In this document: in pieces, positions 38,375-46,943 of the stretch
Layout of the letters: every line of letters starts with the position of its first letter
Numbering within the stretch: position 1 is the first letter of the stretch
NCBI RefSeq assembly: GCF_014269035.2
Contig: NZ_JABWRP020000008.1
Coordinates: 161,721 to 225,720 of the forward strand
Direction of reading: 5' to 3'
Origin: Pseudomonas vlassakiae
GTDB taxonomy: Bacteria > Pseudomonadota > Gammaproteobacteria > Pseudomonadales > Pseudomonadaceae
Length of the DNA: 64,000 nt
Notes under the pieces: model-generated
The model's input: the letters and a program-made list of their open reading frames with translations, nothing else
Told to the model about the DNA's origin: nothing
Databases searched by the model: none
Program-made: the position numbers and the translations under genes

Positions 38375-39858
38375 ACTTCGCCCAGACCCGACTTCACCGT
38401 GCCTTGCAGCTGTTGACCCGTGGGCGGGGCTCTCGCCTGGCCGGCGCCGGTCTGTGCGTGGCCATGCTCAGCGCCTGTACCCTGAGCCCGGACTACCACC
38501 GCCCGCAGCTGAGCACCCCGGCGCAGTACAAGCAGGCCGAAGGCTGGACCCAGGCCAATCCGTCCGATGCCATTGCCCGTGGCGCCTGGTGGGAAATCTA
38601 CGGCGACGCCGGGTTGAATGCGCTGGTCGAGGAACTCAACCGCAGCAACCAGACCGTCGCGCAGTCGGAAGCCCAGTATCGTCAGGCCCAGGCCCTGGTG
38701 CGCAGCAGCCGGGCGTCGCTGTTCCCCAGCCTGGACCTGAGTGCCAGCAAGAACCGCTCGGCACAAGGCACCGGCAGTTCCAGTTCGAGCCTGTCCAACA
38801 ACAGCAGCGGCATCCGCAACACCTACAACGCGCAGCTCGGCGTCAGTTGGGAAGTCGACCTGTGGGGCAAGCTGCGCGAGACCCTGAACGCCAACGAGGC
38901 CAGCGCCGAAGCCAGCTTTGCCGACCTGGCCGCGATTCGCCTGAGCCAGCAGTCCGAACTGGTACAGAACTACTTGCAACTGCGGGTGATCGACCAACAG
39001 AAGCGCCTGCTCGAAGCCACCGTCGCAACCTACGAGCGCTCACTGCGGATGAACGAAAACCAGTACCGCGCTGGCGTCGCCGGCCCGGACGCAGTGGCCC
39101 AGGCGCGGACCCAGTTGAAGTCCACGCAAGCGGACCTGATCGACCTGGTCTGGCAGCGCGCACAGTTCGAGAACGCCATCGCCGTGCTGCTGGGCAAGGC
39201 CCCGGCCGAATTCTCCCTGGCTGACAGCCAGCGTATTCCGGCGCTGCCGCAGATCCCGGTGACGCTCCCGTCGCAACTGCTCGAACGCCGCCCGGATATC
39301 GCCTCGGCCGAGCGCAACGTGATGGCCGCCAACGCCAATATCGGCGTGGCCCGCGCCGCCTACTTCCCGGACTTGAGCCTGAGCATGAGCGGTGGTTATT
39401 CCAGCAGCAGCTTCAGCAACTGGATCGAACTGCCCAATCGCTACTGGTCGGTGGGGCCGCAACTGGCGATGACGTTGTTCGACGCCGGCAAGCGCGGCGC
39501 CGAAGTTGATCGCACCCGGGCGGTGTATGACCAGACGGTGGCGCAGTACCGCCAGACCGTACTCGACGGCTTCAAGGAGGTGGAAAACTTCCTGGTGCAG
39601 CTGAAGGTGTATGCCGACGAAGCCGTAGTGCGCCAGGAAGCGCTGGAGGCGGCCCGCGAATCGCTGCGTCTGACCGAGAACCAGTACCGCGCGGGCCTTA
39701 TCGGTTACCTCGATGTGGTCAACGTGCAGACCACTGCGCTGAGTAACGAGCGCAGTGCACTGACCCTGCTGGAAGGGCGGCTGGTGGCCAGCGTGCAACT
39801 GATCGCAGCGCTGGGCGGTGGCTGGGATGCCGAGCAGGCGTTTGCCCGGCAGGAATGA
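38371..39858 (+). CDS. opmB: Outer-membrane efflux channel lipoprotein, NodT/OpmB type
   Basis: The 495-residue TolC-fold protein starts at 38371 (MNFAQTR), where its ATG overlaps the muxC stop. A lipobox (LSAC) at about residue 33 is followed by TLSPDYHRP, the usual start of NodT-family channels. Two outer-membrane efflux repeats follow, with the paired NQYRAGVAGPDAV and NQYRAGLIGYLDV motifs. It forms the exit duct for the MuxABC pump. Length is normal for the family. Confidence 0.93.
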   Translation: MNFAQTRLHRALQLLTRGRGSRLAGAGLCVAMLSACTLSPDYHRPQLSTPAQYKQAEGWTQANPSDAIARGAWWEIYGDAGLNALVEELNRSNQTVAQSEAQYRQAQALVRSSRASLFPSLDLSASKNRSAQGTGSSSSSLSNNSSGIRNTYNAQLGVSWEVDLWGKLRETLNANEASAEASFADLAAIRLSQQSELVQNYLQLRVIDQQKRLLEATVATYERSLRMNENQYRAGVAGPDAVAQARTQLKSTQADLIDLVWQRAQFENAIAVLLGKAPAEFSLADSQRIPALPQIPVTLPSQLLERRPDIASAERNVMAANANIGVARAAYFPDLSLSMSGGYSSSSFSNWIELPNRYWSVGPQLAMTLFDAGKRGAEVDRTRAVYDQTVAQYRQTVLDGFKEVENFLVQLKVYADEAVVRQEALEAARESLRLTENQYRAGLIGYLDVVNVQTTALSNERSALTLLEGRLVASVQLIAALGGGWDAEQAFARQE

Positions 39859-39859
39859 C

Positions 39860-39892
39860 CGGCTGACCCGCTCAGAGTGAGCGGGTCAGCCG
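39860..39892 (+). terminator. Perfect hairpin at the end of the mux operon
   Basis: CGGCTGACCCGCTCA and TGAGCGGGTCAGCCG form a perfect 15-bp stem with a 3-base loop, one base after the opmB stop codon. It lacks a T run. Confidence 0.75.
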
Positions 39893-40064
39893 ACAAATGG
39901 CAATGTGCCTTCATTCTGCGTTGAAAAGGCTCTGACTCAAGCATTCCGAGGGTGCTTTTCATTCGTTGGATCCATTCCCATTCGCACAAAGCCCGTGCGT
40001 TTCGCCAAAGCTTGAGTACAATCGTCAGTTTTTTCGGGCCCCCTGTCCCGAGCTGGATTTCCCA

Positions 40065-42152
40065 ATGTTGACCGGTACTTACTCCTCCGCGCTGGTGCTG
40101 ATATCACTCTGCGTGGCGATCCTTGCTTCCTACACCGCTCTCGACCTGACTGGCCGTATCGCCACGGCCAAGGGCCGTGCCGTGCATCTGTGGATGGGCG
40201 GCGGCGCGTTGGCCATGGGCATCGGCGTCTGGTCGATGCACTTCATCGGCATGCTTGCTTTCAGCCTGCCCATCGCCCTGGGCTACGACATCGGCCTGAC
40301 CGCGTTTTCGCTGCTGATTGCCGTGCTGTCTTCCGGCTTCGCCCTGTGGCTGGTCAGCCAGCCCAGCATGCCCCGGTTGCAGCTGGCGTTTGGCGCCCTG
40401 ATCATGGGCACTGGCATCGCCTGCATGCATTACGTCGGCATGGCGGCGCTGCGCATGCTGCCCGGCATCGATTATGACCCGGCCTTGTTCGGCGCCTCGC
40501 TGGCCATCGCGGTAGGTGCCTCTGCGGCCGCGCTGTGGATTGCCTTTCGCCTGCGTCAGCACACCCCATACGTGCGCCAGATCCGCGGCCTGGCGGCGAT
40601 GGTGATGGGTGTTGCGATCGTCGGCATGCACTACACCGGCATGGCGGCAGCGAACTTTCCCGAGGGCAGTTTCTGTGGTGCGCTGACCGATGGCCTGCAG
40701 GGCGATGGCCTGGTCTATCTGGTGCTGATCACCACCCTGGCGGTGCTGGCTGTGGTGCTGCTCACCTCGGTGCTGGATGCACGCCTTGAAGCCCGAACGG
40801 CAGCGCTGGCCCATTCACTGACCCTGGCCAACCAGGAGCTGACCCAGCTGGCCTTGCACGACACCTTGACCGGCTTGCCCAACCGCACGCTATTGTCCGA
40901 CCGCATCGAGCAGGCGATTGGCAAGGTGGCGGAGCAGGGCGGCTGCTTTGCGCTGATGTTCATCGACCTGGATGGTTTCAAGCCGGTCAATGACGCCTTT
41001 GGCCACCATGTCGGCGATCTGCTGCTCAAAGCCGTCGCGGCCCGCCTGCGTGGCCACCTGCACAGCCAGGACACCCTGGCGCGGATCGGCGGTGACGAAT
41101 TCGTGCTGCTGGTGGAGCTGCAGGAGCCTGAAGACGCCATGGATGTGGCGGCCAAGCAGGTCAACCTGGTGTCGCGCGCGTTCCGCGTTGCCGAGCATGA
41201 TCTGCAACTGACCGCCAGCCTGGGTATCGTGTTGTACCCCGGCAATGGCCAGGACCAGCTTGAGCTGCTGCGCAACGCCGACGCCGCCATGTACCACGCC
41301 AAGAGCGCCGGCAAGAATGGCTACAGCTTCTTCGACGCCTCGATGAACAGTAACGCCCGCCAGCAGTTGCAGCTGTTGCAGGACTTGCGCACGGCCCTGG
41401 AGCAGGGCCAGTTCCGCCTGCACTACCAGCCCAAGTTCGCCGCCCAGGCCTGCCTGCCGATCGGCGCCGAAGCCTTGCTGCGTTGGGAACACCCACAGCA
41501 CGGCCTGATGCTTCCGGACCGTTTCATTGGTCTGGCAGAAAAGACTGGCCTGATCATTCCGATCGGCGAGTGGGTGCTGGATGAAGCCTGCCGACAGATG
41601 CGCCAGTGGCTCGAGCAAGGCCACAGCGAATGGCGCATGGCGGTCAACTTGTCGGCCATCCAGTTCTGCCATGCCGGCCTGGTCGACAGTGTCGCCCGCG
41701 CCCTGCAGGAAAACGGCCTGCCGGCCAACCGCCTGACCCTGGAGATCACCGAAACCACTGCCATGCACGACGCCGATGCCAGCCTGGCCGTGTTGCAACG
41801 GCTTTCCGACATGGGCGTGGACCTGTCCATCGACGACTTCGGCACCGGTTATTCGAGCCTGATGTACCTCAAGCGCTTGCCGGCCAACGAGCTGAAGATC
41901 GACCGGGGCTTCGTGCGTGACCTGGAGCAGGACAGCGACGACGCCGCGATTGTCTCGGCGATCGTCGCCCTGGGCCAGGCGCTGGGCTTGCGTATCGTGG
42001 CTGAAGGCGTGGAAACTGACCGCCAGCAGGACTTCCTGACCCGCCTGGGCTGTGATTCGCTGCAGGGCTACCTGTTGGGCCAGCCGGTGCCAGCCGAGCA
42101 GTTCATGGCAAGGTTGCAAACCTTGCGCGAGGAAAGCGTCGCGGCTGTCTAG
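40065..42152 (+). CDS. MHYT-GGDEF-EAL cyclic-di-GMP signalling membrane protein
   Basis: The 695-residue protein starts at 40065 (MLTGTYSSAL). Its N-terminal seven-helix MHYT sensor has the three signature repeats SMHFIGM, CMHYVGM and GMHYTGM, proposed to bind copper or a gas. A GGDEF domain (about residues 260-425) keeps RIGGDEF, and an EAL domain (about 440-690) keeps EALLRW, DDFGTGYSS and KIDRGFV. Both catalytic signatures look intact, so it could make or break c-di-GMP. The usual RxxD inhibitory site reads HSQD, so product feedback inhibition may be lost. Its stop overlaps the convergent DUF1652 gene by 4 bases. Confidence 0.93.
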   Translation: MLTGTYSSALVLISLCVAILASYTALDLTGRIATAKGRAVHLWMGGGALAMGIGVWSMHFIGMLAFSLPIALGYDIGLTAFSLLIAVLSSGFALWLVSQPSMPRLQLAFGALIMGTGIACMHYVGMAALRMLPGIDYDPALFGASLAIAVGASAAALWIAFRLRQHTPYVRQIRGLAAMVMGVAIVGMHYTGMAAANFPEGSFCGALTDGLQGDGLVYLVLITTLAVLAVVLLTSVLDARLEARTAALAHSLTLANQELTQLALHDTLTGLPNRTLLSDRIEQAIGKVAEQGGCFALMFIDLDGFKPVNDAFGHHVGDLLLKAVAARLRGHLHSQDTLARIGGDEFVLLVELQEPEDAMDVAAKQVNLVSRAFRVAEHDLQLTASLGIVLYPGNGQDQLELLRNADAAMYHAKSAGKNGYSFFDASMNSNARQQLQLLQDLRTALEQGQFRLHYQPKFAAQACLPIGAEALLRWEHPQHGLMLPDRFIGLAEKTGLIIPIGEWVLDEACRQMRQWLEQGHSEWRMAVNLSAIQFCHAGLVDSVARALQENGLPANRLTLEITETTAMHDADASLAVLQRLSDMGVDLSIDDFGTGYSSLMYLKRLPANELKIDRGFVRDLEQDSDDAAIVSAIVALGQALGLRIVAEGVETDRQQDFLTRLGCDSLQGYLLGQPVPAEQFMARLQTLREESVAAV

Positions 42153-42409
42153 CCTGCGTCACGCAAGGCGAAGGCCGGTGCAAACGCATCCATCTCGGCT
42201 TCCACGGCTTCGATGATGCGTTCGACGTCCGCTGCGGCCATGATCGCCGTGCAGGGGATACCGGCAATGGCCAGCAGGGTCTCGCCGGTGGCCCGGTCGA
42301 ACAGCCGTGCAACCATGCTGCGTGGGGCATCCATGGTGGCTTCGAAGCCCAGCGGATGGAAATGCCAGCGCATCACCTGGCAGGCGTTGGGGAACGTCAT
42401 CTTGTTCAT
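42149..42409 (-). CDS. DUF1652 family small protein
   Basis: The 86-residue protein matches the DUF1652 family, found mainly in Pseudomonas. Typical stretches are WHFHPLGFEATMDAPRSM and RATGETLLAIAGIPC. Function unknown; there is no signal or membrane segment. The AGGAGG-like sequence GGAGGC lies just before the ATG. It is convergent with the c-di-GMP protein gene, with a 4-base overlap of stop codons. Confidence 0.8.
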   Translation of the reverse strand: MNKMTFPNACQVMRWHFHPLGFEATMDAPRSMVARLFDRATGETLLAIAGIPCTAIMAAADVERIIEAVEAEMDAFAPAFALRDAG

Positions 42410-42687
42410 GCCAGCCTCCTTGTCCTTGCCTGGTCAGGGTGATGGGCAACCTTGCGCGGCTGCCGGGAAGGTAACCATAGCACCTGCCACAGCGCATGTT
42501 CCGTGTAAATCATGACAAATGTGCTAATGCATGACGGTGATCACAAGGTGAGCAATGGCGCCGACGGCAAGCAGAGCGCCGTGGCTAACGCTCTGTGACG
42601 GAGGGTGGGCGAAATCGCACTGGTTTTCGAGGATCCCCGGCCGCTTTTGTTTCGGACGAATGGCCTTGGACGCCGGCTGCCGTTCAT

Positions 42688-43335
42688 TCAACCCAGCAGG
42701 CCTGCAGCGATGTTGATGGTGAAACCGAGAATCGCCGTGTTGAACACGAAGCCCACCAACGAATGCGCCAGCACCACCCGGCGCATGCCGCGCCCGCCGA
42801 CACCGACGTCGGAGGTCTGCACGGCAACGCTGAGGGTGAACGAGAAGTAGTGGAAGTCCCAGTAATCCGGGTTGCACTCGCCGTCGGGGAAGCGCAGCGC
42901 CGGCGCATCGCGTTCGCCGGTGTAGAACAGGCGGGCGTAGTGCAGGCTGAAGATGCAACCGATCAGCAGCCATGAGCCGGCCACGGTCAGCCCGGTGTAA
43001 AGGTAGTGCAGCGCCTGTGCGTTGCCTTGCAGGCCACGGCTGGAAACCAGTTGCAGGGTCACGGCGGCCAGGCTGGCGATGGCGGCGATGCACACGGTGA
43101 ACAGCACCAGGCCGGCGTTTTCGTCTTCGACCCGGGCGACTTTGCGCACCTTGTCGGGGGTGGCGCGGCAGGTCAGCCACAGCACCAGCAACAGGTACAG
43201 CCAGACGCCCAGGTTCCAGCCAGCAAGGATGCGCTGGACGATATCGTCGGCCGGGATCAGCCAGGCACCGAGCAGGCCGACCAGTGCGGCGATGCTCAGG
43301 CGCGGGTGAGTACGGGTCAGGCGGTGGAATACCAT
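42688..43335 (-). CDS. DUF1345-type membrane protein
   Basis: The start at 43335 ([14 protein letters not shown]) gives a 215-residue protein with five hydrophobic segments. Family-like stretches are [15 protein letters not shown], a cytosolic [12 protein letters not shown] and the strongly conserved [23 protein letters not shown]. The DUF1345 family has no assigned function. The frame is open to 43464, but the extra part looks unlike protein. The 278 bases downstream (42410-42687) hold no other gene that I can support. Confidence 0.82.
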   Translation of the reverse strand: MVFHRLTRTHPRLSIAALVGLLGAWLIPADDIVQRILAGWNLGVWLYLLLVLWLTCRATPDKVRKVARVEDENAGLVLFTVCIAAIASLAAVTLQLVSSRGLQGNAQALHYLYTGLTVAGSWLLIGCIFSLHYARLFYTGERDAPALRFPDGECNPDYWDFHYFSFTLSVAVQTSDVGVGGRGMRRVVLAHSLVGFVFNTAILGFTINIAAGLLG

Positions 43336-43467
43336 GGGGGCTCGCAGGTGAGGGCTTGGGCTGAACTCTAGACCACAGATCACTTGCCAAGGCGAGGGTT
43401 CGATCAAGTCGTCTGGTTTACGGTACCATTGCGCGCCGTTGCTTCGATTCGCTTCAGGATTCACGTT

Positions 43468-44382
43468 TTGTCCGACCTTTCACAAAATCCACTGCTGCAA
43501 TACCTGGCCCGGCTGGCACCGTCCAGCCAGCAGACCATGCGTTACATCCTGCAGGATGCTGCCGACCGGCTTGGTTTCGTTGACTGCAACCTGGTCGACG
43601 TGCCGTGGCACCGGCTTGAGCCTGGCCATGTGATTGCGCTGGTGGCGGCATTGCGCGCCGATGGGTACGCGCCTAACAGTTCTTCGCTGTATGTCAACGC
43701 GGTACGCGGGGTGATGAACGAAGCGTGGCGCCAAGGTCTGATCGACCATGAACAGCTGTTGCGAATCCGTGAGGTCAAGCCGGCGTCCGGCAGCCGGCTG
43801 CCGCCCGGGCGCAACCTGCGTCGCAGCCTGATTCGCGAACTGATGGACCTGTGCGAGGCTGACCCACGGCCCCAGGGTGTGCGCGATGCGGCGATCATCG
43901 CCTTGCTCTACGGCACCGGCATGCGCAAGTCGGAATCCGTGGATATCGATCTCAGTCAGGTCGACTTCGAGGCGCGCAGCCTGCAGGTGACCGGCAAAGG
44001 TAACCGGCAGTTGATCAAGTATGCCCCGGCCTGGGCTTTCGAGAAGCTGCAGGCCTGGCTGGACCTGCGCCGGCAGGCGCTGCCCGAAGGGGCCTCGGAT
44101 GACCCGTTCCTGTTCAACCGCATCCGCCGTGGCAACCACATCACCCGTGCGCGCATCACCAAGCATGCGATCTATTACATCGCCCGCCAGCGCGGTGCCC
44201 AGGTCGGAGTGAAAATCATGCCCCATGATTTTCGCCGCGCGTTCATCACCCGGGTGATCGAGGAGCATGACCTGTCGATCGCGCAGAAGCTTGCGCACCA
44301 TGCCAACATCCAGACCACGGCCGCATATGACCGGCGTGATGACAACGAGCGGCGGCGTGCGGTGGACCGGTTCGACTACTGA
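43468..44382 (+). CDS. Solitary tyrosine recombinase/integrase
   Basis: The 304-residue protein has an N-terminal SAM-like core-binding domain (about residues 3-95) and a C-terminal catalytic domain. The active-site residues are visible: Arg in GTGMRKSE, Lys in GKGNRQLIK, His-X-X-Arg in MPHDFRRAF, His in [10 protein letters not shown] and the nucleophile Tyr in AAYDRRD. The start is taken as TTG at 43468, eight bases after AGGA; no ATG fits, and an alternative TTG lies at 43384. There is no tRNA, att repeat, excisionase or cargo next to it, so it looks like a resident Xer-like enzyme or a relic integrase. Confidence 0.85.
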   Translation: MSDLSQNPLLQYLARLAPSSQQTMRYILQDAADRLGFVDCNLVDVPWHRLEPGHVIALVAALRADGYAPNSSSLYVNAVRGVMNEAWRQGLIDHEQLLRIREVKPASGSRLPPGRNLRRSLIRELMDLCEADPRPQGVRDAAIIALLYGTGMRKSESVDIDLSQVDFEARSLQVTGKGNRQLIKYAPAWAFEKLQAWLDLRRQALPEGASDDPFLFNRIRRGNHITRARITKHAIYYIARQRGAQVGVKIMPHDFRRAFITRVIEEHDLSIAQKLAHHANIQTTAAYDRRDDNERRRAVDRFDY

Positions 44383-44390
44383 TCTGAAGC

Positions 44391-44422
44391 GGCCTCTTCG
44401 CGGGCACGCCAGCAAAGAGGCC
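44391..44422. repeat. REP-like hairpin between convergent genes
   Basis: GGCCTCTT and AAGAGGCC flank a degenerate REP core (CGCGGGCACGCCAGC). It lies between the convergent recombinase and gspF genes and may serve as a terminator for both. Confidence 0.6.
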
Positions 44423-44430
44423 GGTACCAG

Positions 44431-45621
44431 CTAGTGAATGCTTGAAGCCAGGTCGAAAATCGGCATGTACATCAGGATCACGATCCCGCCGATCAGCAGG
44501 CCGATGAAGGTCATCAGCAGCGGCTCGAACAGTTTCACGAACCACTCCACCCAGCGGCCGATTTCCTGATCATGGAAATCCGCGCAGCGTTCGAGCATCT
44601 CCCCCAGGTTCCCCGATTGTTCCCCGGCCCGCAGCAAGCGCAGTGACACCGGCGTGACCAACTGCCCGGCCTCCAGCGCGTCCGACAACGGCAACCCTTC
44701 ACCGACGCGTCGGCTGGCCTGTTCAAGGCCTTGCGCCGAAGCGCTGCCGAGCAGCCCGTGGGCCATGCCCATGGCGGTAAGGATCGGGATGCCGCCCTGC
44801 AGCAGAATGCCCAGCGAGCGGTAGAAGCGCGCCAGTTCATACATCAGCAGGCGTTGATGCAAGGCTGGCAAGCGCCGCAGTTGTCGGGAGGCACAGCGCC
44901 GCACCAGGGGGTTGCGCCGCACTATCAGCAAGGTCCCGATACCGCCGGCAACCGCCAGTGCCAGTGGCATCTGCTGGGCATGCAGGAACAGCCCGACATC
45001 CATAAGCACCCGGGACAACCAGGGCAGTTCGCTGCCCATGCCCTCGAACACCAAACTGAAGCGTGGCACCACATAGCCGAGCAGGAACAGCACCACACCA
45101 CCGCCCACCAGCAACAGCAGCAATGGGTAGACCGAAGCCCCCACCAGCTTCTGCCGAACCAGGTCCAGGCGCTGGCGATAGCCGATGTAGCGGGCCAGGG
45201 CGTCGCCCAACGCGCCGGTACGCTCGCTGGACTGCACCAGCGCCACGTACAGCGTTGGGAATACCCGCGGTTGCCTGGCCAGCGACTGCGACAGCGAGTG
45301 GCCTTCATAGAGCTGGCGTACCAGCTCGGTCAGGACCTTGCGCGTAGCGCCGATGGGGGACTTTTCCGCCAGGCTTTCCAGCGCATCGATCAGCGGCAGG
45401 CCAGCGTGCAGCAGGGTGGTCAGTTCCTGGCTGAACAGCACCAGGTCGAACGCCGCCGCACGGCGCCAGGCCAGGCCGCCCAGGGCTTTGCCCTGGCCGC
45501 GCACGCTGACCACCCGCAGCCCCTGGTTCTCGGCCTGGCGACGCGCGTGCTCGGCATCCTCGGCGTCGATCTGCAACTGCACGATGCCCTGTCTGCCGAG
45601 GGCCTTGAGGCTATAGCGCAT
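44431..45621 (-). CDS. gspF: Orphan type II secretion/type IV pilus inner-membrane platform protein, GspF type
   Basis: The 396-residue protein has the two-repeat GspF/PilC layout: FSQELTTLLHAGLPLIDALE in the first half and ELARFYRSLGILLQGGIPIL in the second. Three membrane segments lie at about residues 165-190, 218-236 and 368-390. The start at 45621 (MRYSLKAL) follows GAGGAG by seven bases; the ATG at 45636 overlaps the gspG stop and lacks its own site. It follows gspG by 11 bases. No GspE ATPase, GspD secretin or prepilin peptidase gene is nearby, so these must come from elsewhere or be absent. Confidence 0.9.
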   Translation of the reverse strand: MRYSLKALGRQGIVQLQIDAEDAEHARRQAENQGLRVVSVRGQGKALGGLAWRRAAAFDLVLFSQELTTLLHAGLPLIDALESLAEKSPIGATRKVLTELVRQLYEGHSLSQSLARQPRVFPTLYVALVQSSERTGALGDALARYIGYRQRLDLVRQKLVGASVYPLLLLLVGGGVVLFLLGYVVPRFSLVFEGMGSELPWLSRVLMDVGLFLHAQQMPLALAVAGGIGTLLIVRRNPLVRRCASRQLRRLPALHQRLLMYELARFYRSLGILLQGGIPILTAMGMAHGLLGSASAQGLEQASRRVGEGLPLSDALEAGQLVTPVSLRLLRAGEQSGNLGEMLERCADFHDQEIGRWVEWFVKLFEPLLMTFIGLLIGGIVILMYMPIFDLASSIH

Positions 45622-45632
45622 GGCGGTTCTCC

Positions 45633-46058
45633 TCATTGCCAGCTGGTGATTTCGGCGTTTTCACCATCGCCGCCGGGCTGGCCGTCCTTGCCCATCGACA
45701 GCAGGTCGTATTCGCCGCCGTTTTCCCCGGGTTGGCGGTAGATGTAAGCGCGGCCCCAAGGGTCCTGCGGCACGGCCTTCTGCAAGTAGGGCCCCGACCA
45801 GTGCGCCTCGCCACTGGGGGCGGTGACCAGCGCCTGCAGGCCTTGCTCACTGCTGGGGTAATGGCCCACCTCCAGGCGATACAGGTCCAGGGCCTTGCCC
45901 AAGCCCTCGATCTGCGCCTTCGCCACCTTGGCTTCCGAGCGACCGAGCTGGCTGAAGTACTTGGGCGCGACGATACCGGCCAACAAACCGAGCACCACCA
46001 GGACCACCAGGAGTTCAAGCAGGGTGAAACCACGTTGGGGGTTGGATTTGCGCTGCAT
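45633..46058 (-). CDS. gspG: Type II secretion major pseudopilin, GspG type
   Basis: The 141-residue protein has a short basic leader and the prepilin peptidase site RG-FTLLE, with Glu at +5. A hydrophobic helix follows, then the GspG-specific C-terminal half (YPSSEQGLQALVTAPSG, DPWGRAYIYRQPG, YDLLSMGKDGQPGG). The C-terminal Asp-rich part matches the calcium-binding loop of major pseudopilins. The start at 46058 is preceded by GAGGGC. It is the first gene of a two-gene operon with gspF and is divergent from the transglycosylase gene. Confidence 0.93.
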   Translation of the reverse strand: MQRKSNPQRGFTLLELLVVLVVLGLLAGIVAPKYFSQLGRSEAKVAKAQIEGLGKALDLYRLEVGHYPSSEQGLQALVTAPSGEAHWSGPYLQKAVPQDPWGRAYIYRQPGENGGEYDLLSMGKDGQPGGDGENAEITSWQ

Positions 46059-46102
46059 GGTGAAGCCCTCCGCTGCATGGGGACACAGGTTGCCCAGGCC
46101 CA

Positions 46103-46118
46103 TGCAACAGCCGTGCAC
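46103..46118 (-). promoter_or_regulatory. Weak sigma-54 promoter candidate facing gspG
   Basis: Read on the minus strand the site is GTGCACGGCTGTTGCA. This matches GCAC-N5-TTGCA of the -24/-12 consensus, but the first G of the -24 GG is T. It lies about 45 bases before the gspG start. It is weaker than the opposing site at 46156. Confidence 0.4.
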
Positions 46119-46155
46119 GTCTGTCACGGGGCCTTGCGCCATGCGCCATGGCAGG

Positions 46156-46170
46156 CGGCACGGTGCTTGC
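46156..46170 (+). promoter_or_regulatory. Sigma-54 promoter candidate for the transglycosylase gene
   Basis: CGGCACGGTGCTTGC matches the -24/-12 consensus (TGGCAC-N5-TTGC) at nine of ten fixed positions with correct spacing. It lies 74 bases before the transglycosylase start codon. An NtrC-family activator is encoded four genes downstream. Confidence 0.6.
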
Positions 46171-46244
46171 GTCGTAGCAGAAAAGCCCGGGTTCTCCGGG
46201 GCATTTCCCCCACATCGGGGGAGCACGGCGGGGAGGTAGCCGAC

Positions 46245-46838
46245 ATGCGTGTGGTGATCCTGGTAGTGACCTGGCTGGTGGCGGCAAGCGCCCAGGCCGA
46301 CATGTACATTTCCATCGATGCCAACGGTGGTTATGTACTGAGCAACGTGCACCGGCCAGGACGCCATTACGAACGGGTGATCAGTGAATCGCTTGCCCAG
46401 GCGGGCCCGGTCGACGCGCAGATGATCACCGGGCGGCCCTATGCCGAACTGGTGGCGGCGGCCGCCCGTGACTACGATGTGCCGCTGGCGCTGCTGCATG
46501 CCCTGATCAAGGCCGAGTCAGGCTATAACCCGAAGGCCCGGTCGGCTGCCGGGGCGGTGGGGCTGATGCAACTGATGCCGGACACGGCCAGGGAGATGGG
46601 CGTGGAGGACCTGCTGGACCCCGAAGACAACGTGCAGGGCGGGGCGCGTTACCTCAAGCGCATGCTGACCCTGTTCGACAATGACATTACCCTGGCCGTG
46701 GCCGCCTACAACGCCGGCCCCGATGCCGTGCGGCGGCGCGGCGCGGTCCCCCCGTACGCCGAGACCCGCCGTTACGTGCCAACCGTGTTGCGCGAATACC
46801 GCAAGCTGCAGGGGCTGGCTGATGACTCGCCACTCTGA
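46245..46838 (+). CDS. Small periplasmic lytic transglycosylase, SLT family
   Basis: The 197-residue protein starts at 46245, with GGGAGG nine bases upstream and a Sec signal peptide (cleavage near AQA, residue 18). The SLT domain (about residues 70-190) has the catalytic Glu in HALIKAESGYNP, then AVGLMQLMP and VAAYNAGPDAV. Such enzymes open peptidoglycan locally for secretion systems, pili or conjugation machines. The short stretch MYISIDANGGYVLSN before the domain resembles DUF4124. Divergent from gspG-gspF, which suggests it makes the wall passage for that apparatus. Confidence 0.92.
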   Translation: MRVVILVVTWLVAASAQADMYISIDANGGYVLSNVHRPGRHYERVISESLAQAGPVDAQMITGRPYAELVAAAARDYDVPLALLHALIKAESGYNPKARSAAGAVGLMQLMPDTAREMGVEDLLDPEDNVQGGARYLKRMLTLFDNDITLAVAAYNAGPDAVRRRGAVPPYAETRRYVPTVLREYRKLQGLADDSPL

Positions 46839-46943
46839 ATGGGCCTTGCGTCGCGAAAGTGGCGCAACTCGTCCTCAAGCAATGCCATGGTTACCCAACT
46901 CTGGGCTATAACCTTTCAAAGGTGCCCGGCAGTGGAGTCCGTC

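Noticed and set aside
43468..44382. Integrase as the edge of a genomic island
   Set aside because: No tRNA, direct repeats, composition change or mobile genes were seen on either side.
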